From Dryococelus australis (Eukaryota; Arthropoda; Insecta; Phasmatodea; Phasmatidae): a stretch of 64,000 nucleotides of DNA. Made by a program: the position numbers and the translations under genes. The notes under the pieces were generated by a model. The model saw only the letters and a program-made list of their open reading frames with translations, searched no databases and was not told the origin of the DNA. This document shows positions 25,238 through 36,779 of this stretch, piece by piece (the stretch's first letter is position 1; every line of letters begins with the position of its first letter). The stretch spans positions 293,090,966 through 293,154,965 of the forward strand of contig CM057009.1 of the NCBI GenBank assembly GCA_029891345.1, in the 5' to 3' direction.

Positions 25238-25915
25238 ATCGGGGTTCTGTACCCGATAGTACTACATGCAGAGTTAATTGAAAAAGTTGTTTGCACATTA
25301 CCAACATTGTCAACAAATTTAAATTTACTATACAAAAAAGAGTTATTGAGTATATTTTGTAACACTGTATACAATTTTGCGTATTTAAATATTTTTTAAA
25401 AATCAAATAGTAAGGGATATTACAAATCAAAATTTAATTGTTTTTCCATTATGGATGCTTTAGATAGCATAATTTGCAACAAAAATTATCAAACAAGGTC
25501 CTCATTATAAACACTTTGAATGTAAATAATAAAATGTTTAAAAATATTTCTAAAATTTAATTTTATGCACATATATTTCACTTTAAATAATGACAATTTT
25601 ATTATATACAATTAAAGTAATTATTGTAATATCACTCCATAAATAATTTTTTTTTTTTTTAGCAAAGTGTGCTTTCTGAAGCAAGCATAATAGTGTAGAT
25701 GTAGAATTACATTTTTGATAAAAATAATACTCTTATTGATTCATTTATTTTAACGTTCAATTAAGTCAATACTAGCAAAATGTTTTTCACTTTTACATAA
25801 GATGTTCTTTCTTGTATAGTATGCATTTAAAATCGTACTTTTGTGAGAATTTGGGTAGCGTGTGTAACACTTTTAAGTGAACTCTGCATGTTGTACAGTC
25901 GGGTGCAGTGATCCA
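25238..25915. mobile_element. AT-rich long-TIR element D, copy 3
   Basis: The left arm (TTCTGTACCCGATAGTACTA, CATGCAGAGTTAATTG, ATTACCAACATTGTC) matches the reverse complement of the right arm (GGGTAGCGTGTGTAACACTT, AACTCTGCATGTTGTACAGT, CGGGTGCAGTGATCCATC). The interior shares AAAGTAATTATTGTAATATC with the copy at 40878. Confidence 0.78.
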
Positions 25916-26459
25916 TCATCAAAGCCAGTCTATTTCTACTTTTGTTATTGGCTTGGTTTATGGATTGGTTACAGCTGGCAAAACAGGAGCTCTGGAATGC
26001 TTGACACTATTGTTAGCCTTTTTTTTTTGCAGTTGGATTCCAAACTCTCCGCATGGCTGGAGGAATTTGCGTGTCGGAGGCCTAAAATCGCGGGACGGCC
26101 ACGGGCGACCCAGGTGTACGCTCGTCTCAAATCAGATGCTGTCGTTTTTACACTTATTTATTTCATTGTGGTGCGATTTTTTAATTAAGTGGTTTTCAAG
26201 TTTCCGTAGTTATGTTTTATATTTCAATATATGTATCGATTCGTTTGCAATATGTACTTATTAGATGTATATATATACACATATGTGTTGAATAGAATTG
26301 ACATTTTAGTTTCATGTATCTCATTTTAAATGCATAAATTTTATCGCTATTAACTATTATATCAATAAACACTGGCATTGCAAGAGTTTGTTGCGATATA
26401 ACACACAACTCTGTGATATGGGTGTACGGGAACAAGGGCACTGTGGCTCGGAGCTGGGG
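25916..26459. other. Gene-free stretch
   Basis: A frame of about 100-118 codons (25877-26264) overlaps the end of element D and has no recognisable domain. Otherwise nothing is seen. Confidence 0.45.
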
Positions 26460-27270
26460 GCCCGCCATGTTGTGACGTCATCCGACAACCATCTTGGATC
26501 CATATGACCTTGACCTCAACCCTGGTGATCTTTGACCCCAAAACCCAACCAAAAAAATTCCAAAAAATTCTTTAAAATTTTCAAAAAGTGTTTTTTTTTT
26601 AGTTAATAAAATTATTTTTACGAAACTCGAGAAATTTTGCCATTTTTCCCGGAGCAGGTGACCGGGATTAGCGACCCAAGCGATCTTGGGTCAGGGCAAG
26701 CAGGACTCAGGACCTTTAATCTCTGACCCCCAAAAAAAAATAAAAGATAATTTACATATTTATTTAAAAAAATTAAAATCATAAGGTTTCCCTCTCGCTT
26801 ACCCTCACCGAACAAATTAGTCGACTTACCTCCATCCCCTCGTCCATACCCAGTCAGCAGTTTTGATTGTCAGCCATCATAGCAACCATATTGGATGCAG
26901 GTGACCATGACCGTATGACCTAGAATAACCTTAAAAACAAAAACTCTAGAAAAATCCATAAAAGGCAATGAACATGTTACAGACTACCACCGTCATATTT
27001 TATTCAGGTGACCTTGATCATGACCCATGACTTTAAATTATATTAAAAACAAACACGAGAAAAAATACATAAAAGTCAGCAAGTATATAATGTCACATGC
27101 TACCACCGCCATATTAGATCCCCATGACCTTGAAAACAAAACTGGAAAACAATGCATAAAAGTCAGCAAACATATTACATTACTGACTACTACCACCATA
27201 TTGAGTGCGGGTAACCTTCACATTGACCCAGTGACTTTGAATGACCTTGAAAACAAAAACTCGAAAAAAT
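26460..27270. repeat. Diverged tandem array with TGACCTTGA-type motifs
   Basis: About five degenerate units of roughly 90-120 bp. A typical unit reads CACCGCCATATTAGATC, CATGACCTTGAAAACAAAAC, then AAATACATAAAAGTCAGCAA. Clear repeats lie at about 26878, 26985, 27100 and 27190, with an earlier diverged block at 26460-26560. The units repeatedly pair a CCATNTTGG-like motif with TGACCTTGA (reverse CAAGGTCA). No coding potential. Confidence 0.6.
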
Positions 27271-27865
27271 ACATAAAAAATTCAAATAATAAAAAAATCC
27301 CATAAATTTGTAAAAATTAATTTATTAAAATTATTAAAATTTATTAATAAAATTTCTTAAAAAAAACTTTCATTTCTGGAGTCCCCAAACGTACATTTCT
27401 GAAGGTCCCCCAGCACCATGCACAGCAGAAAACTGACTCCCTCACCCCCATTCCCCTCACAGATACGCAGTCTATTGTATGCCGCCATCTTTGTTTTTCG
27501 TTGTTCGTGCTTCGCACTTTCGTTTGACTACCGTCTTGGATTTCGTATGTTTTCATCACCTAGGTGGCGCTAGTGTATTAATTCTCCCCTCAGGCAGCAG
27601 TCATATTTGTTCATGTTTTTTAAAGTATAGGTTGCGCTGTTAGCACACTCCATATTCAACACATAGGTGACATCAATTTTTCGGTTATGCCACCTGCTAT
27701 CGGCCTGTACCAAATGGCGATATTGACCATTCCTGCAAAGTATGTAAACAGTCATATTTAATTTGATTGGTTTTGTTCTTAAATGCGAGTGTTTTTTACT
27801 AAACATAATTTTTATTAAAAAATGGCGGTGTTTTTATATAAATAAATAAAATGCAACATAGTTAT
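27271..27865. other. Gene-free stretch
   Basis: Further CCATCTTTG- and GACTACCGTCTTGG-like motifs continue from the preceding array to about 27545. Nothing else is recognised. Confidence 0.45.
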
Positions 27866-27869
27866 TATA

Positions 27870-28732
27870 TATTATTTATTCACAAAATTTTGCATACAAA
27901 CATTTCTTTGCAATAATTTTTTCGAATGCAAGATGAGGACATTACATTATTTCGTAAGAGGTTGTATACACTCGTTTTCAGCTGCAGATGATCAACCGAA
28001 TAGTTTGGCCAGTTCGAAACCTTCATCATCATATCTTCTGCCTCCCAAAATAGCTTTTGTATATTATCATCTACACGCCTTTCGATGCCATACACATTAC
28101 AGAGTGGGGTATCATTCGTCCTGGTTCGGTTCCGGTTTCGTATAGATACATTCCAGTCATATATTATATTTCAGAACCCCTTGTTTTTTTTAAATTTGTT
28201 CTGTATGTTAGTTTATTAAGTTTTGTTTCATACTTGACAGGCACGAGCAAACATCTTTCGATGAAGCTGTCAGATTCGGAGCAACATAATCTTTCCGAAA
28301 GTCCCTGAATGCAAATTGCTTCAGAACATCCATTGGCACTAGGTTTGCCTAGAACATGGACACGTTTTCGAGCACGAGTATACACTGTTGGGCATGGTTG
28401 TTACACGACTCATACAATAGTATTCTCTGAAGGCCATGGTCGTGTATTTCAAGTCGCACATTGTCTGGAACGCCTGTTACTTCACAACACCCGAACGTAC
28501 GGCCACACTTGTGACAGACACGAGTCAAATCAGCCCATATTGTCTTCTTCGTACATTTAACACTCTTCTCGTGCCGACGCGCAAGGCAGCTATTGCTGAA
28601 GATCTTTCCACAATAGCGGCAGGATCGACCTGATATCGACAGAAATTCCTTTCGTGAAAATCTGATGGCCCTGGTAATACTTAGTAAGATGTAGTTCTTA
28701 TGGGAAGTATTATTAAGCGTGCACGAGTGCAA
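27870..28732 (-). pseudogene. Broken zinc-finger reading frame, unknown family
   Basis: On the minus strand, a 127-codon frame (28732-28349) contains C-x2-C-x12-H-x5-C (residues 38, 41, 54, 60; CRYCGKIFSNSCLARRHEK), a C2HC-type zinc finger. A second, incomplete CHKCGRTF knuckle lies at residues 73-80. Further minus-strand frames follow at 28385-28164 and 28095-27880 (containing GIERRVDDNIQKLFWEAEDM) in different phases, so the coding sequence is frameshifted or was spliced. The last frame ends at about 27880, and an AATAAA lies immediately after its stop (plus-strand TTTATT at about 27873). It may be a host or transposon-derived gene remnant. I do not recognise the family. Confidence 0.4.
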
Positions 28733-28849
28733 AGCGCTGTCTCTTCGGTGTAGTTTTTTTTTTAAACTTGATTAAGCTTTGTTTGCATGAGGCGGAGGAA
28801 TATCCTTAAAATGGAAACTAATCATGGCTTCAGAAAAGGTAGAAATAAC

Positions 28850-29045
28850 CGTGAATGGGAAATGGCCTTGGCGGTTATTTTTATGTGGACTTACCGATCC
28901 TCTGATCGCCTGCACGAGACGCTGTAACCGAGTCTCGTGCCTGATTGGCTACACTGCGTGCTGCGAAAGGTATTCAATTGGCTCGGCTGCCAGCTGGCGA
29001 GCAGGTTATCAGACGCTGAATGGCGAATTGCGATCCAGCATCGAC
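28850..29045 (+). repeat. CCAAT-rich dispersed repeat E, copy 4
   Basis: It contains CTGATTGGCTACACTGCGTG, CTGCGAAAGGTATTCAATTG, GGCTCGGCTGCCAGCTGGCG and TTATCAGACGCTGAATGGCG, matching the copy at 16596. Confidence 0.6.
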
Positions 29046-29818
29046 TTTTATTTCTGTCCAGAAAAAAAGATTTACATTGTAATATTTCATAGTTAAAAAT
29101 TAGAATAGTCACAGTTTCTTACAGTGAAACCCATGTGTCGACTAGGATTGTTTTCGCGTATACGCGTATGTCAATAAATAAATGTTCTAGAGATACGATT
29201 TTTTTTCCCCAGGAAAGTTAAAGAAAAATTATTTACATCTGGTTCCTTTTTCTTTTTTTTCTATTAAAAATATTCAAAAGGGGAAATTGTATTTGAAAAG
29301 TTTTGCGTTTTAGGACTCTCCACGCTGTTTTATTAAGGGCACTGCCTACCAGCTGGCAGCTGCGAAATTTAAATAGGAAATCCCATGTTAAAGAAATTTC
29401 CGCTCAGTACGTTAATTTTAAAGATAAGTGTTTCAAACATAATGTGTTCTTCACGAATTTCTTAGTCAGAAGATATCTACAGGGAAGATGTATCCATAAC
29501 ATGCATAGCCTGTTTGTAGGGAATTTTTTAAATTTATGTTTTACAGAAAATTACGAACTGCCTATCTATATTGAATAATATACGCTTCTAGGAATTTCCT
29601 CTCAAAAAAATTTGGTACGCTTTTAATTAAACTTAAAAAGCATACCGAAATTCTGTGACGTCACACTTAAAACCATGTTGTAAAATTTATTTAGTAATGT
29701 AGAAGCAAACGTAAAAACTTATCTAAAATGTTAGATTTAATTTAAAAAAAAAAACCATAAATAACGTGTGTGGCAATGTCGTTAACTATTTATATTTGTG
29801 GTTTATAAACGTGCATCT
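29046..29818. other. Gene-free AT-rich stretch
   Basis: A 91-codon frame at 29303-29578 has no recognisable motif. Nothing else is seen. Confidence 0.45.
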
Positions 29819-29893
29819 GTTGGCGAGTAAAGCAAATACCTGTGCGACGTTTGTTGGCGAGTAAAGCAAATACCTGTGCGACGTTTGTTGGCG
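29819..29893. repeat. 34-bp tandem duplication
   Basis: Two identical 34-bp units (GTTGGCGAGTAAAGCAAATA, then CCTGTGCGACGTTT) plus the first 7 bp of a third. Confidence 0.97.
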
Positions 29894-30039
29894 GCAAAGG
29901 TAAACTCGCACTGACACCGAACATCATCATACCAAGCCTGCTGCAACTATTAAAATATGTGTCTTGCTAATAATTCGAAGTGATTTACATTATATTAGAG
30001 AGTATTATGTTTATTTCTTTGTCAATTAGATTAAAGAAT

Positions 30040-30440
30040 ATTACTTGCAGCGTTTCCTTTCAGCTCTCATCGGCCACACACTCGTGGCGAATAACGTTCG
30101 GCACGGCAGTTGCGATCTTGGCCGCACATAACGCAGCCTCGTAATCACATCCTGCGTTTCCCACCGCCGCGACGTCATCAGGCTCCGACACATCTGCCGT
30201 ACAACGACGAAACACGACACGTTCATACCCAGCTCACTTCGAGGTGCGCTGCACAACCGACAAAATCGCTTCTCAACGAACCGAGTCTAGCGGCACGCGA
30301 GGTTTGCGTGCAGGCCGCGGGACTGCGGACGAGGGATAGGTGTTGGCAGCTGGGCTGGGGGAGGTCCACGTCACTTGACCCCTCTGCCGGCCCGCGGGGG
30401 CTCTGCCATCCGCAGTCCGGCCGCTAACCACTCGCTAAAG
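30040..30440. other. GC/CpG-rich patch
   Basis: CpG-rich sequence with a 105-codon plus-strand frame (30110-30427) and a 71-codon minus-strand frame. No known motif. A promoter-like island is possible but unsupported. Confidence 0.35.
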
Positions 30441-30890
30441 ATGAGGTAGACTGCCGTTCCGTCTTCTGCGCGCGTACCCAACGTTCGCCTACCCCCAATC
30501 ATACACAACTGTCTGTCACATGGTCAGCACTGATGAACGTGTTTGTTTATATCTTAATTTTAAATGACAAGCACTATTGTATGAATTTAAAGAACTTTTA
30601 TACCAATTTGAATTTAACCAAACAGCATTGCAAATTGTTAGAAGAAATATACATACAGCTCAAAGCGTTTGTTTACAAATCAGTTTTCTAACCTAAAATC
30701 CAAACCATGCTGTTTTCGCTAGACGTGTTGGTATAAAAGCAGTTCAATGTTGGGACACGGAGATTAGTTGTGCGGAGCCAGCGAGATCGGTCTACTCGTC
30801 TTTAGTCTATGCCGCTAACTCGATTCTGGACAATAAAAAAAAAAAAAAAAAACGTGAATAACGAACGTGTACGTCTCTTCGAAATGGAAG
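30441..30890. other. Gene-free stretch with TATA-like and AATAAA motifs
   Basis: TTGGTATAAAAGCAG at about 30729 is followed about 100 bp later by GACAATAAA and a poly(A) run (about 30830-30851). This could be a processed or LTR-like remnant, but no paired ends were found. Confidence 0.3.
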
Positions 30891-31131
30891 TATAGGCCGT
30901 TCACGGTAAAGTGAGCACTTTTTAAGGCCCTTTAAAATTTTTCCTTTCCCCCAATTTCTATCTTCCTGCTACTATTTAGTATAAAGATTGCAGTGTGGCC
31001 AATAAACACGGTGGATACATTTCACCACTCTCAAAAGTCAATGCCTGAGGCTGCAATACGGTATAGTTATTAGTGGTTAATTCTTGTTGGGAGGGCCTTA
31101 AAAAGTGCTCACTGTACCGTGAATAGTCTAT
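30891..31131 (-). mobile_element. MITE, type A (subfamily A2), reverse
   Basis: The left end TATAGGCCGTTCACGGTAAA and right end TGTACCGTGAATAGTCTAT are inverted. Read in reverse, the core matches the A2 copies at 42189 and 45042 (GTGGTGAAATGTATCCACCG, TGTTTATTGGC). Confidence 0.85.
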
Positions 31132-32210
31132 GGTGTTCTTTACGGCACGGTTCGTGGTCACCGAGTACGCGAGGGCTGTTTGTGTACACGATGTGGCCGT
31201 CAAGAACACCTACTTTCGTTTCGCTGCGCACACTTCCGTTATGCTCACGGTTTTTCCATCGTCAACTGCAGAGTGGGTATGCGAGATGCGCAGTGCTCAC
31301 TCTCCGTGTCCCAACATTTCTATTCCGTTTCTGCCAATAGCGCTATCAACAGAATGTCCACCCACAGAGAAAACAAGGAAAAAGTCTGGGAATTTTCACG
31401 TGGGTCAGGGAAAATATCAATAATTGCTACTCTGCAAAAGTTGGTAGTTGTGAAGATACAGGGTAATGTAATTGTGAAAAGATGCGTTTTAAATTTAAAA
31501 TTTTTGTGAATTAACAATAATACATATTTGCGAAGTGACAAAGGGTATATACGAATAAAATAAAATATTCGTTTGTCAGTAACGTGTATCGCGAGAAATA
31601 TCGATGGGCTGAACATGAAAAAAATGTTGGTTCCACTTGCAGTGTAATTTAATTCAACCTCACTGATAGCATATTTGTTCTGTCAGCAGTGAAAAAATGT
31701 GGTATTGGGAGTTTTCAGTCCTGAAAATAGGCCAGGTGTAATATAAAATTCTTCATGGAAACAAGGAAAAGTCGGGGAATTCTAAAATGGAATTTCAGTG
31801 GACGGCCTTTATCAGAAACAGCGCGAGTTGTATTCCAGTCTAGAACGCTGCTTGTATAAGCTAATGCATCAAGATACTTTAAGATGTTCGTACACTTTCT
31901 CCAACATACTTTTAATTCAATTAGAATATGCATTGAAATTAGCCATATATTTTTTTCTTGACGACTGGCGACGGATGACTTTATGTTGGAGACATACGCA
32001 ACATAACGAAAATCTGTCTACTTTGTCTTTAGTGTATTGTTCCGACACACTATAGGCTCTGAAGTTGGCATAAAGATATTGATTAATATATGGAATTACT
32101 AGTGTGTGTTTTTTCTATTGTAAGTCTGACATATTTCGGCCAGTATTATTGCTTGCATGGTTGCTTCAAACTTATATCATACCTTAGATTTATTTGGACG
32201 TGGCACAAAC
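31132..32210. other. Gene-free stretch
   Basis: Short AAGTC-GGGAATTTT and CAGGGAAAA motifs at about 31378-31412 and 31763-31790 resemble the repeat at 60749-61143. No gene is supported. Confidence 0.45.
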
Positions 32211-32625
32211 TATAGTCTATTCGCGGTTACGTCCAGCGTTTCTAAAGTCCTGCTGAAGTTCGACTTCCAGGAAACAAAGCTTAACCGAGTGTAGAAAATT
32301 ATATGAAAGGGTAAACGCGCCGCATTCGTGCGCACTCAGTTCAATACTATTCCGCATAAGAATTATTTCTGTCTAGACATTACCAACACACTTAAATTTC
32401 CCCCTTTTTTTGTTGTTATAAGTTTTAGTTGAAATATTATAATGTATAGATAAACTATAAGTAAAAGTTCGATTTAAACTAATGTAAAGTATTTTTATGT
32501 TAATAGAAGTGTAAAACGCTTGCGATAAATGACTTACTTGAGAAACAACTTGGCACTTCATACGTAGGGGGATTTTTCAAACGTATGATTTGAAATGTAT
32601 TAAGATACCGCGAATGAACTGAAAG
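32211..32625 (+). mobile_element. MITE, type C
   Basis: The left end TATAGTCTATTCGCGGT and right end ACCGCGAATGAACTGAAAG are inverted. The interior matches 24725-25125 (CGCCGCATTCGTGCGCACTC, GAAGTGTAAAACGCTTGCGA, GGGGGATTTTTCAAACG). Confidence 0.78.
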
Positions 32626-32871
32626 TTTAATAGCCACGCATACAAAGAAGTCAATGGTAACATCATTATAATTTAAAAAACGTTACCACAGAACTGAACT
32701 ATAGCAATTACGCGGCAGTATGTTGTGTATGCACACGAAAAGTAGGTGTTATTTTGTCTATAATACATTTTTTTAAATGCAGAAGTTGTCAGACCGTAGT
32801 GATATTATTTTCTGATGGGAAATGTTTTCCTTATTATAGTTACTGTTGCCTGTCACGGGATGTAATTAACA

Positions 32872-33215
32872 TCGCGCGGAGATTAACTAAGAGGCGGATA
32901 AGCCCGGCTTCTCTCGTCAGCTGAGGGGAGAAGAACCAGCAACATGGCCAATCAGCGCATGGTAACTTACTTGCTAGCTGTCAATCCAGCCAATGGGTGA
33001 CTTTTAGTAACACGCAGTAGCCAGTCAGACAAAAAGCTCGTTCCAGGGCCTCGCGCTGCCAATCAGCGGGATAGGTACGCCCACTTCACTTCCGTATAAT
33101 TATCTATTCTGTGGGCCAACCAGAATGGGATACGTAATCGGACACGAGCCATGTTTCCAGTGCTTCGCGCAGCCAATAAAGAACGTTTAGGGCTACACCG
33201 AAGTAAACGTCACGC
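32872..33215 (-). repeat. CCAAT-rich dispersed repeat E, copies 5 and partial 6, reverse
   Basis: 32872-33110 carries GGCCAATCAGCGCATGG, CAGCCAATGGGTGAC, AACACGCAGTAGCCAGTCAG and GCTGCCAATCAGCGGGATAG, the reverse complement of copy 3. A second partial copy (TTCGCGCAGCCAATAAAGAA) lies at 33146-33215. Together they present at least four CCAAT boxes on the plus strand. Confidence 0.6.
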
Positions 33216-33597
33216 TGCTCCTCTTCTGTGTATGTATCTGTTCTGGAGCGTTGTGGCCTCACTCACGAGCTCTTGTTTGTCTCACCGCCCTCGCGAGCCA
33301 GTATGGTATTTTATATACGCATGGAATACTAAATTTAGAAGTTATTCATCACTTGCGTATATATATATTTTTTTTTTTCTCGGACATATCGGAAATAGTT
33401 TCGTTTGTAACCCACAGTAAATTTCTTCTGTCCTTTCCCATGCGCAAGTTCAAAGAAATCCGAAATTAATAAAACACTTTTTGGATGTAATCATAAATTC
33501 ATCATTCCGGTAAAATTAAAATTATATATTATTGCATAAAATTAGGCATGCAGATCGTCGTTGGTTCGCATTTTTCCTCGATTTATAGTGTATAGAC
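33216..33597. other. Gene-free stretch
   Basis: Nothing recognised. Confidence 0.45.
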
Positions 33598-33820
33598 TAT
33601 AGGCTGTTCGCGGTAAAGTGAGCACTTTTGAGGGCCTCGTTACATTATCCTTTCAACCATAGTTGATCCTTTAATCAACTTTTTAAATAAATACTGTAAT
33701 CTATGTAATAAACATAGTGTGCACCACACTCGGAAGTAAACGTTTATACTGTTATTGACTATTATTCCAAATGAGAGAGCTTTTAAAAGAGCGCACGCAC
33801 TTGACCGTCAATAGCCTGTA
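33598..33820 (-). mobile_element. MITE, type A, reverse
   Basis: The left end TATAGGCTGTTCGCGGTAAA and right end ACTTGACCGTCAATAGCCTG are inverted. Core landmarks TAATAAACATAGTGTGCACC and TTGACTATTATTCCAAATGA are the reverse of type A. Confidence 0.88.
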
Positions 33821-34827
33821 GTTAAAGATTTGCGCCAGTTGAACAGAAGCTGGGCGCGTTGTTTCCAAGTTGTTCTCTTATACGCGTTTATTGTGTTGCA
33901 TTGTAAGCTCGCCTTGTAGACGTGTATATATATCGACTGCGACAGAAATGGAAAAAGTAGAAACTGTAGCAGCACTCGGGAGAACATTTAAAATCCATAT
34001 TTTTATACCAGCCTAGATTGTTGACTTCGTGTGCGTAGTTAGCGTCATGTCTGTTGTGGCCTCTCTCTACCGCAGCTCACCAGGGCGCTGGAAAACTACG
34101 CGCCTTTACGAGGAGAGAATAAAAGGAAGCGGCGGAGACTCGGGAGTCCATTTTACAGTAGCCTAGACTACACATTTCTCTCTGTACTAGAACCGGTTAT
34201 TTGAACATTGGCTGCTGGCTGCTGTCTTCGTAAGAAATCAGCTTTCCCTTTTATGTCTCGGCGGCTCTTTCCACGAGAGTTTCTTAAACGTTTTACGACA
34301 CGAACGTCTTCTGGCGAATGCTGCGCTTGAACAGAAACTGTGAAGTGTGGCCAATCACGAAACTGAGCAGTTAGGCCGTCTGCATAACGACTGTAAAGCA
34401 TGCGAAATTACTTTTTTTCCGACGAGGAATGTCGACTTGGTTGATGTATTGGTCATATTTTTGCACAAGTGTTACGTAAGTTTTGCGTGTAGTGGTTTAA
34501 AACGCAATGAATAGACAATGTTGCTTACCTAACGTAGTTTTTATTGGAATATTTTTGTCATTACTGTGTTAATAAAAAATTAGATTCGATTTTATTGAAC
34601 AGAATTTTTTTTGTACTGGAAGCAGCAGAATAGGCGGAATATCAAACTGGGGATGAAACAGAAGGATAGCATACTTAGGCCTCGTATACAGTTAAGGATT
34701 AGGTTTCAATCAATTAACTTGAAGTAGTCCAGTCGTGAATTTTGAAAGTTTACCTGCAGAATGAGTACTGCCATCGCAAAGAGATACACGATCAGTATCA
34801 GCCATTACCACCATTTTCTAAAGGCCA
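33821..34827. other. Gene-free stretch
   Basis: A GC-rich part (about 34050-34410) has a 77-codon minus-strand frame and an ATAAAAGG TATA-like motif at about 34120. No family is recognised. Confidence 0.4.
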
Positions 34828-34858
34828 CGTAAGAGCCGTCCAAATCTCTCTTTCGCTC
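34828..34858 (+). mobile_element. SINE 3' fragment
   Basis: AAGAGCCGTCCAAATCTCTC followed by TTTCGCTC matches the 3' end of the SINE copy at 49112. Neither the head nor TSDs are present, so this is an old or truncated copy. Confidence 0.55.
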
Positions 34859-34892
34859 TATCTCTCTCAGTTATCGCCATTATTGTTTCTGG

Positions 34893-35309
34893 TAAAGGCT
34901 GTTCACGATAAAGTGAGCACTTTAGAAATGAACCTTAGAAAGAGTCACTGTCCCTGCATGTATTTTAATATGTGCACTGAGGAACATTCGCCTAGGAAAG
35001 TTGATAACGATGGATGAAAAGTAGTGCCATATCACAAAGTCGAAAAAAAGTATTAGGTAACCATTTATTATAACTTAAAATTATTTCTTTCGCATTGTTT
35101 TTTAATACATCGAAGTGTAAAAATTAGCAGAGTTGTAAAGTATTTACTTTTTTAATAATTTCAGAGTGTCATTTGACCGACGCATGGCTAAAGGGACGAG
35201 GCCCGTGGCAATGTTAATTTTTATATAAGGCGGGGAACACACAACGTGCATACAAGTAGATCTTACGCAGGGTTTTCAGATGTGCTCATTTTTACGCTAA
35301 CAGCCTATA
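34893..35309 (-). mobile_element. MITE, type B, reverse
   Basis: The left end TAAAGGCTGTTCACGATAAA and right end TTTACGCTAACAGCCTATA are inverted. The core is the reverse of type B (AAAGTTGATAACGATGGATG, AAAAGTAGTGCCATATC, CAAGTAGATCTTACGCAGGG). Confidence 0.88.
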
Positions 35310-35942
35310 GTTGAGTTATTTAGCTACTGTTGATATGCATCTTGCATGTTGTCTTCGATACTCAAAAAAAGATATTCGTTTACTCCAGTAGCGTATGTCA
35401 AAAGTAATTGCGGAGTTATGCATTTTGAAACGTCCAGTTGCTGTTAACCTATTCCACTGTATGATGGGCGGAGAACATAACATGTGCTTTGAACGCTTCA
35501 CGCCACATTTTAAAGCTATCCATTCACAGCTACCAGATATTTTATGAACAACCAGTCTGGCATTTCTCCCACAATACACCACTGCAAGAGAACCAGTTGG
35601 ATTGCTGAATCACAAGTACCAGACTCTGAACCTAGATGGTCATGCTTGAATCAAGTGAATGGTAGACTTTATAATTCGTTTCCATTTATGCTCATTTTGT
35701 ATTATTGGTATTGTTTTCAAAATGGACGAGATAATATGTGGAAGTAAATTCTTGCGTAGTGTGCAGCAGTATTTGTCTACCACGACAAGAATAGAGTTGC
35801 ATTTCAGTTTGTGCTCTTTCATACCCTCTTGAAATTATGGTTTCAGGTTTTGAATACAAACGTTTTTAATCTGTGCTTTGCGAAAGCTGACTTCGTACTT
35901 GCTTCGCTGTCACCAGCAGTGAGCTGTGGGCCTTGTTTTCGT

Positions 35943-35946
<4 letters not shown>
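35310..35946. other. Gene-free stretch
   Basis: Nothing recognised. Confidence 0.45.

Positions 35947-36026
<80 letters not shown>
35947..36026. repeat. (TA)n microsatellite
   Basis: About 40 uninterrupted TA units, the longest in the window. Confidence 0.98.
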
Positions 36027-36029
<3 letters not shown>

Positions 36030-36155
36030 CCATTGATACCCTAAAAATGCATTATGGTTTATGCATGACTAACCCACAGGAAAGACAATTGGTATCCAAG
36101 GCTTGGCTGTGTATAGTACCGGCCAAATATTTCCATCCTGTGCAAGTCATAGTGA

Positions 36156-36386
36156 AGAAGGTGAAGATATTTGAACGAGGTCTTGAGAGCCGATGGGGGT
36201 GAGTGAGGTGAGTATGTAGCAGCGCCGGAATGAAAGGGCGGAGGAAATGGGAGATCCCCGAGAAAAAACCGCCGCATCGTCCGGCACGATTCCCACGTGC
36301 GAAAATCCGGGTGAACCGGCCGGGGATTGAGCCCGGTTCGCCTTGTTGGGAGGCGAGCGAGCTGAGCGCTCAGCCACCGCGGCCCC
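36156..36386 (-). mobile_element. tRNA-derived SINE, copy 3, reverse
   Basis: Read in reverse it starts GGGGCCGCGGTGGCTGAGCG (A-box region), then GCCTCCCAACAAGGCGAACC, GGGCTCAATCCCCGGCC (B-box region) and GTGCCGGACGATGCGGCGG. TSDs of 16 bp with one mismatch flank it: GTGCAAGTCATAGTGA (36140-36155) and GTGCAAATCATAGTGA (36387-36402). A 112-codon minus-strand frame across it is an artefact. Confidence 0.93.
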
Positions 36387-36402
36387 GTGCAAATCATAGT
36401 GA

Positions 36403-36779
36403 TTATAAGAATGCTAGGAATGTAAATGTTCCTTCATGTCATTTCTTGGAGTAATTTTCATAAGGTAAAAAATTAACCACTTTCATTCGACGCCCGTTCA
36501 GAACATTTTATTAAAAACAATAAGTTACTGATAACTAATGAGCCTGCTATCATCTACGTGGGTGCAGATAAATTTTAGTGAAGTTCTTGAAAGCTTAGAT
36601 GGTACGCAGTCGTTGACGTCTCGTTCACAGCAATATTATTATAGATGAAACCAGAAACATGTGAAACAGTACAAATACAATTAAAATACACGAGTAACGT
36701 ACCTGGGATTAGAATTCAGAAAAACTCATAAAATTAAGCTAGCTTGCAATCAACTGCACACCATTCAGAAAATAAGAGT
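36403..36779. other. Gene-free stretch
   Basis: Nothing recognised. Confidence 0.5.

Noticed and set aside
30725-30860. LTR-like unit (TATAAAAG, then AATAAA and poly(A))
   Set aside because: No paired ends, primer-binding site or internal coding region was seen. The spacing could arise by chance.
36059-36454. Protein-coding gene on the minus or plus strand
   Set aside because: The frames coincide with a reverse SINE copy bounded by target duplications.
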